Assembly: GCA_030446945.1 (NCBI GenBank)
Contig: JAUJMI010000106.1
Location: 1 to 9,860, forward strand
Source: Longimicrobium sp.
Lineage (GTDB): Bacteria; Gemmatimonadota; Gemmatimonadetes; Longimicrobiales; Longimicrobiaceae
DNA: 9,860 nucleotides
Direction: 5' to 3'
Under the pieces are notes generated by a model that worked only from the letters and a program-made list of their open reading frames with translations, was not told where the DNA came from and searched no databases. Both the position numbers and the translations under genes were made by a program. Below are positions 6,881 through 9,860 of this stretch, piece by piece. Within the stretch, counting starts at the first letter, position 1; every line of letters starts with the position of its first letter.

Positions 6881-7990
6881 TTACCGCGGTACGGTCGCGA
6901 CGCTGTCGGCGCGAGTGCCGAGGAGGCGGGGGCGAGGGCGGCGCGGGATGACGCGCTCGCCGTTGCGGGTGTCCTCGAAGCGCACGCGCGTGCCAGGGCG
7001 CACGCGGCGCGAGAGGAAGCGGGCGTCCCAGTTGGGGAGGCGCACGCAACCGGACGAGGTCGCGTAGCCGATCGTCTCCGGCTCGCTGGTGCCGTGGATG
7101 CCGTAGTGCGGCGCCGAAAGGCCGATCCACACCCATCCCACCGCGTTGTTGGGGCCGGGCGGGATCATGGCGTTCGGGCCGTTGCTGCGCAGCACCTTGA
7201 GCAGCGCGGGCTGGTAGTTCCACCACGGGTTCGGCGTCACGTCGCGCACCGTGACCTCGCCCTCTGGGGAGGGGTCGATGCTGGAGCCCATCGTGGAGGC
7301 GAAGTGCGCCAGGATCCTGCCGGCGCTGTCGCGCGCCTGCACGAAGTTGCCGCTGCCCGACACCAGGATCTCGGCGATCTTCATGTTGGCGGCGGCGTTC
7401 GCCTCGCGCACGCGCGGCACCCACAGCTTGTCGCCCGCCTTGAGCGAGTCCAGGTTCATCCCCGGATTCAGGCGCTCCAGCACCCCCTCGCGGGTGTGGA
7501 ACTGCTCGGCGATCTTCTCGGAGAGCGCCTGGTAGCACGAGCACGCCAGCTTCGCCCGCTCGTACATGTTCGAGGGCAGCGTCACGAAGGGGCCCTCGAC
7601 GTCCGTGGCGCTCAGCGTGTGCTGGCGCACGAGCCGGTCGGGGTCGCCGGAGGCGCGCATCAGGGCATCGTACGTCGCCTCGTCCACCACGCCGGTCGCA
7701 TCCAGCCCCTCGCGCCTCTGGAACCAGCGGGTGGCGGTGCGCACGTTGGCTCCCCAGCGCGCGTCCAGCATCCCCGGCGAGAAGAGCGCGCGGTTCAGCA
7801 GGATCTGCACGCGGAGCACGGACGGCCCTTCCGCGCCCTCGACGTCGCCGACCGGCAGGCGGATGTCGCCGGAGTTGAGCTTCTCGGGGCTGATGTCGAT
7901 CCAGCGCTCGGGGTCCGGATTCGCGGCGTGCGCGGGGGCGGCGAGCGCGAGCAGGAGCGCGGCGGCGGCGGATATTGATCGGATTGCCAT
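6881..7990 (-). CDS. Exported L,D-transpeptidase-like (YkuD) protein with peptidoglycan-binding segments
   Basis: A 369-residue exported protein. L,D-transpeptidases form 3-3 peptidoglycan cross-links or attach proteins to the wall. Residues 1-22 are a signal peptide (SISAAAALLLALAAPAHA). Residues 50-115 resemble a PG_binding_1 domain (VQILLNRALFSPGMLDARWG, TATRWFQRREGLDATGVVDE). Residues 153-193 are LysM-like (QALSEKIAEQF, LERLNPGMNLDSLKAGDKLWVP). Residues 203-340 form the YkuD domain, with the active-site motif complete: His299-Gly300 (YGIHGT) and Ser313-Gly314-Cys315-Val316-Arg317 (TSSGCVRL), Cys315 being the nucleophile. The start at ATG 7990 is chosen because the signal peptide begins there; the frame is open 34 codons further upstream. 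No clear Shine-Dalgarno sequence precedes it. It is transcribed alone or after the second permease (same strand, 125-base gap). Confidence 0.9.
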   Translation of the reverse strand: MAIRSISAAAALLLALAAPAHAANPDPERWIDISPEKLNSGDIRLPVGDVEGAEGPSVLRVQILLNRALFSPGMLDARWGANVRTATRWFQRREGLDATGVVDEATYDALMRASGDPDRLVRQHTLSATDVEGPFVTLPSNMYERAKLACSCYQALSEKIAEQFHTREGVLERLNPGMNLDSLKAGDKLWVPRVREANAAANMKIAEILVSGSGNFVQARDSAGRILAHFASTMGSSIDPSPEGEVTVRDVTPNPWWNYQPALLKVLRSNGPNAMIPPGPNNAVGWVWIGLSAPHYGIHGTSEPETIGYATSSGCVRLPNWDARFLSRRVRPGTRVRFEDTRNGERVIPRRPRPRLLGTRADSVATVPR

Positions 7991-8115
7991 GGCGGTACAG
8001 CGGAGTGCGGTGAGCGGCCGCCCGGGGAGCGCGGGCGGATGCGGAGGAACGGCTGTAGGTTGGTGTACCAGAACGCTAGCGGAAAGTGCCACGTCCGGTC
8101 AAGGTGTCACGCACC
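7991..8115 (-). other. Short intergenic leader before the L,D-transpeptidase gene
   Basis: These 125 bases separate the permease stop from the L,D-transpeptidase start. On the minus strand a -35-like TTGACC is present (8102-8097). The -10 at the right distance (CTAGCG, 8079-8074) is poor, so a separate promoter is possible but weakly supported. A 7-bp GC hairpin (8018-8024 with 8032-8038) falls in the leader. No terminator is visible between the two genes, so read-through is possible. Confidence 0.3.
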
Positions 8116-9860
8116 CTACTCGTGCCGCAGCACGCCCATGGGGTCCACGTGTACGGCACGGCGCGCGGGGATCCAGCAGGCCAGGATCGCCACGCCGAAG
8201 AGGAGCGCGGACACCGCGGCGAAGGTGAGCAGGTCCGTGGGCGCGATACCCAGCAGCAGGGCGGCGAAGAGGCGCGTGCCCGCCAGCGCCATCGCCACCC
8301 CGATCGCCAGCCCCGCCAGCGTCAGCCGCGCGCCGCGCCCCAGGAACAGCCTCACCACCCGCGCCGCATCGCCTCCCAGCGCCATGCGCACCGCGATCTC
8401 GTGCGTCCGCTGGGTGACCGCGAAGGCCATGGACGCGTACACCCCCAGCGTGGCCAGCACCAGCGCCAGCGTGCCGAACACCGCCAGCAACGTCGAGCCG
8501 GTCCGCTGCGGCATCATCTGCTGCTGCAGCGCGCTCCCCACCGTGCGCACCGCGTAAACGGGAAGGTGCGGGTCCAGCGCGCGCAGCTCCCGGCGCAGGG
8601 CGGGGGCGAGGGTCCGCGCATCCCCGTCCGAGCGCACCAGCAGCGTGAAGCGGCCGGGCTCATCCTCCACGTGCTGGAGCTGCGGCAGGTATACCATGGG
8701 GGCAGGCGGGCTGGAGGGGCCGGTGGCGCGCACGTCGTCCGCCACCCCCACCACGGTCAGCAGCGGCCCCGTCGCGCCCATCAGCCGCAGCCGCGCGCCG
8801 ATGGGCGAGCGGCCCGGCAGGTAGTGCTCGGCGAACGTGCGGCTCACCACGGCGACGGGCGGCGCGCCCGCCACATCCCGCGGCCCGAAGTCGCGCCCGG
8901 CCACCAGCCGCACGCCCACCGTCCGGAAGTAGCCGGCGCCCGCGGCGGTGTGCAGCACCCTGGTACCGGCGGAGGCGGGCACGCCCTCCACCTCCACCCG
9001 CACTCCGACCAGCGCCTCCAGCGGCATCAGGTCGGAAACGGTGACCGAGCGCACGCCCGGGAGTGCGGCGGCTCGCTCCAGCGCGGCGTCCAGGAACGCC
9101 CGGGCTCGCGGACCGTCGTACCCCACCAGCCCCAGGTCGAACGAGAGGCCGAGCACGCGAGAGGAGGTGTCGAGCCCCACGTCGGCGCGGCTCGCCTTGT
9201 CCAGGCTGCGCAGGAAGAGCCCGGAGGTGATGAGGAGGAAGAGCGCGAGGGCGAGCTGCGCCACCACCAGGGCGCCCTGCAGCCGCGCACGCCGGGTGGT
9301 GCCGCCCAGCGCGCCGTCCTTGAGCGCGCCGGTGAGATCCGCGCGTGTGGCCGCCAGCGCCGGCGCCACACCGAACACGAGAGCCGCGCCCACGGCCAGC
9401 ACCAGCGTCGCGGCCAGCACGCGCGCGTCGATCCGCGGCTCCAGCGGAAGAGGGAGGGCAAAGGCCGTCACCGCGTGTACGGTGCCGAACGCCACCGCCA
9501 CGCCAAGGAGCGCGCCGGCCAGCGACAGCACCAGGCTTTCCGTGAGGAGCTGGCGCACCACGCGCCCGCGCCCGGCGCCCAGCGAGAGCCGCACCCCGAT
9601 CTCACGGCGGCGCGCGAAGCCCCGCCCCAGCAGCATGCTGCTGACGTTGGCGCAGGCGATCAGCAGCACGACGCCGGTGACCGCCGCGGAGAGCGCGGCC
9701 ACGGGTGCGATGGCCCGGTTCGCGTTCGGGGGGAGCCCCGCGCCCGCGGGGAAGGTGCGCACCGTGAAGCCGCGGCGCCCGTCCGCAGCCGCCTCGGGAA
9801 GCACGCCCGGCGCCGCGGCGAGAGCAGCATCGGCCTCCGCCGCGGTGGCGCCGGGGCGCA
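8116..9860 (-). CDS. Second ADOP-family permease (MacB/FtsX-like), 5' end beyond the window
   Basis: The last 580 codons of a second duplicated FtsX-type permease, cut by the window edge. Counting from the edge, seven membrane segments are visible: about 51-75, 107-126, 148-169, 193-215, 453-480, 509-529 and 539-561. The first FtsX domain carries LIACANVSSMLLGRGFARR and EIGVRLSLGAGRGRVVRQL. The extracytoplasmic MacB-like domain lies at about 220-450. The second FtsX domain carries HEIAVRMALGGDAARVV and ends ACWIPARRAVHVDPMGVLRHE, close to the classical ADOP C-terminus. The frame is open to base 9860, and RPGATAAEADAAL at the edge is the usual end of the first extracytoplasmic domain, so the GTG at 9804 is not the true start. 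It is not obviously paired with a PadR gene here; one could lie upstream, outside the window. No ATPase is present nearby. Confidence 0.93.
   Translation of the reverse strand, partial: RPGATAAEADAALAAAPGVLPEAAADGRRGFTVRTFPAGAGLPPNANRAIAPVAALSAAVTGVVLLIACANVSSMLLGRGFARRREIGVRLSLGAGRGRVVRQLLTESLVLSLAGALLGVAVAFGTVHAVTAFALPLPLEPRIDARVLAATLVLAVGAALVFGVAPALAATRADLTGALKDGALGGTTRRARLQGALVVAQLALALFLLITSGLFLRSLDKASRADVGLDTSSRVLGLSFDLGLVGYDGPRARAFLDAALERAAALPGVRSVTVSDLMPLEALVGVRVEVEGVPASAGTRVLHTAAGAGYFRTVGVRLVAGRDFGPRDVAGAPPVAVVSRTFAEHYLPGRSPIGARLRLMGATGPLLTVVGVADDVRATGPSSPPAPMVYLPQLQHVEDEPGRFTLLVRSDGDARTLAPALRRELRALDPHLPVYAVRTVGSALQQQMMPQRTGSTLLAVFGTLALVLATLGVYASMAFAVTQRTHEIAVRMALGGDAARVVRLFLGRGARLTLAGLAIGVAMALAGTRLFAALLLGIAPTDLLTFAAVSALLFGVAILACWIPARRAVHVDPMGVLRHE

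Noticed and set aside
6626..7978. A 450-codon plus-strand frame across the intergenic space and the L,D-transpeptidase.
   Set aside because: It is antisense to a protein with an intact YkuD active site, and the translation is repetitive Ala/Arg/Val/His without a recognisable domain.

Overview
The window is 9.86 kb of very GC-rich bacterial DNA with no RNA genes, insertion sequences or CRISPR array that I can see. The best taxonomic guess is Gemmatimonadota (Longimicrobium-like). The grounds are lipoprotein-type S8 proteases with a PA insertion, a PadR regulator directly followed by a duplicated FtsX-type 'ADOP' permease, and a second ADOP nearby. Acidobacteriota share the PadR/ADOP module and cannot be excluded. 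The assignment is inference, not a database result.

Layout. (1) 1-49 is the last 15 codons of a gene that probably encodes another subtilase, closed by one or two terminator hairpins (58-90, 149-173). (2) 180-688 has no convincing gene. It precedes a complete secreted lipoprotein subtilisin-like protease (689-2287) with its own terminator (2312-2342). (3) 2343-3500 holds a minus-strand locus. It has a nucleotidyltransferase-fold protein with no credible stop codon, preceded by two tiny overlapping reading frames. The locus looks frameshifted or decaying, or else unusually organised. (4) 3534-6689 is a compact plus-strand operon: a sigma-70-like promoter, a perfect 10+10 bp inverted repeat over its -10 element and probable start site, a PadR-family repressor with a TTG start, and 16 nt later an 8-TM ADOP permease. 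(5) 6690-6880 is a convergent intergenic space with three hairpins. (6) On the minus strand lie a secreted L,D-transpeptidase-like protein with peptidoglycan-binding and LysM-like segments (6881-7990) and the 3' two thirds of a second ADOP permease (8116 to beyond 9860).

How the parts fit together. Most products act in the cell envelope: one (probably two) exported proteases, two ATPase-less MacB/FtsX-like permeases and a cell-wall cross-linking enzyme. The only local regulator is the PadR protein, whose likely target is its own operon through the inverted repeat. No permease has a neighbouring ABC ATPase within the window, as expected for the 'orphan' ADOP family.

I found no clear previously undescribed multi-gene system. 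The observations most worth checking are the PadR operator candidate and the nucleotidyltransferase locus with its overlapping small frames.
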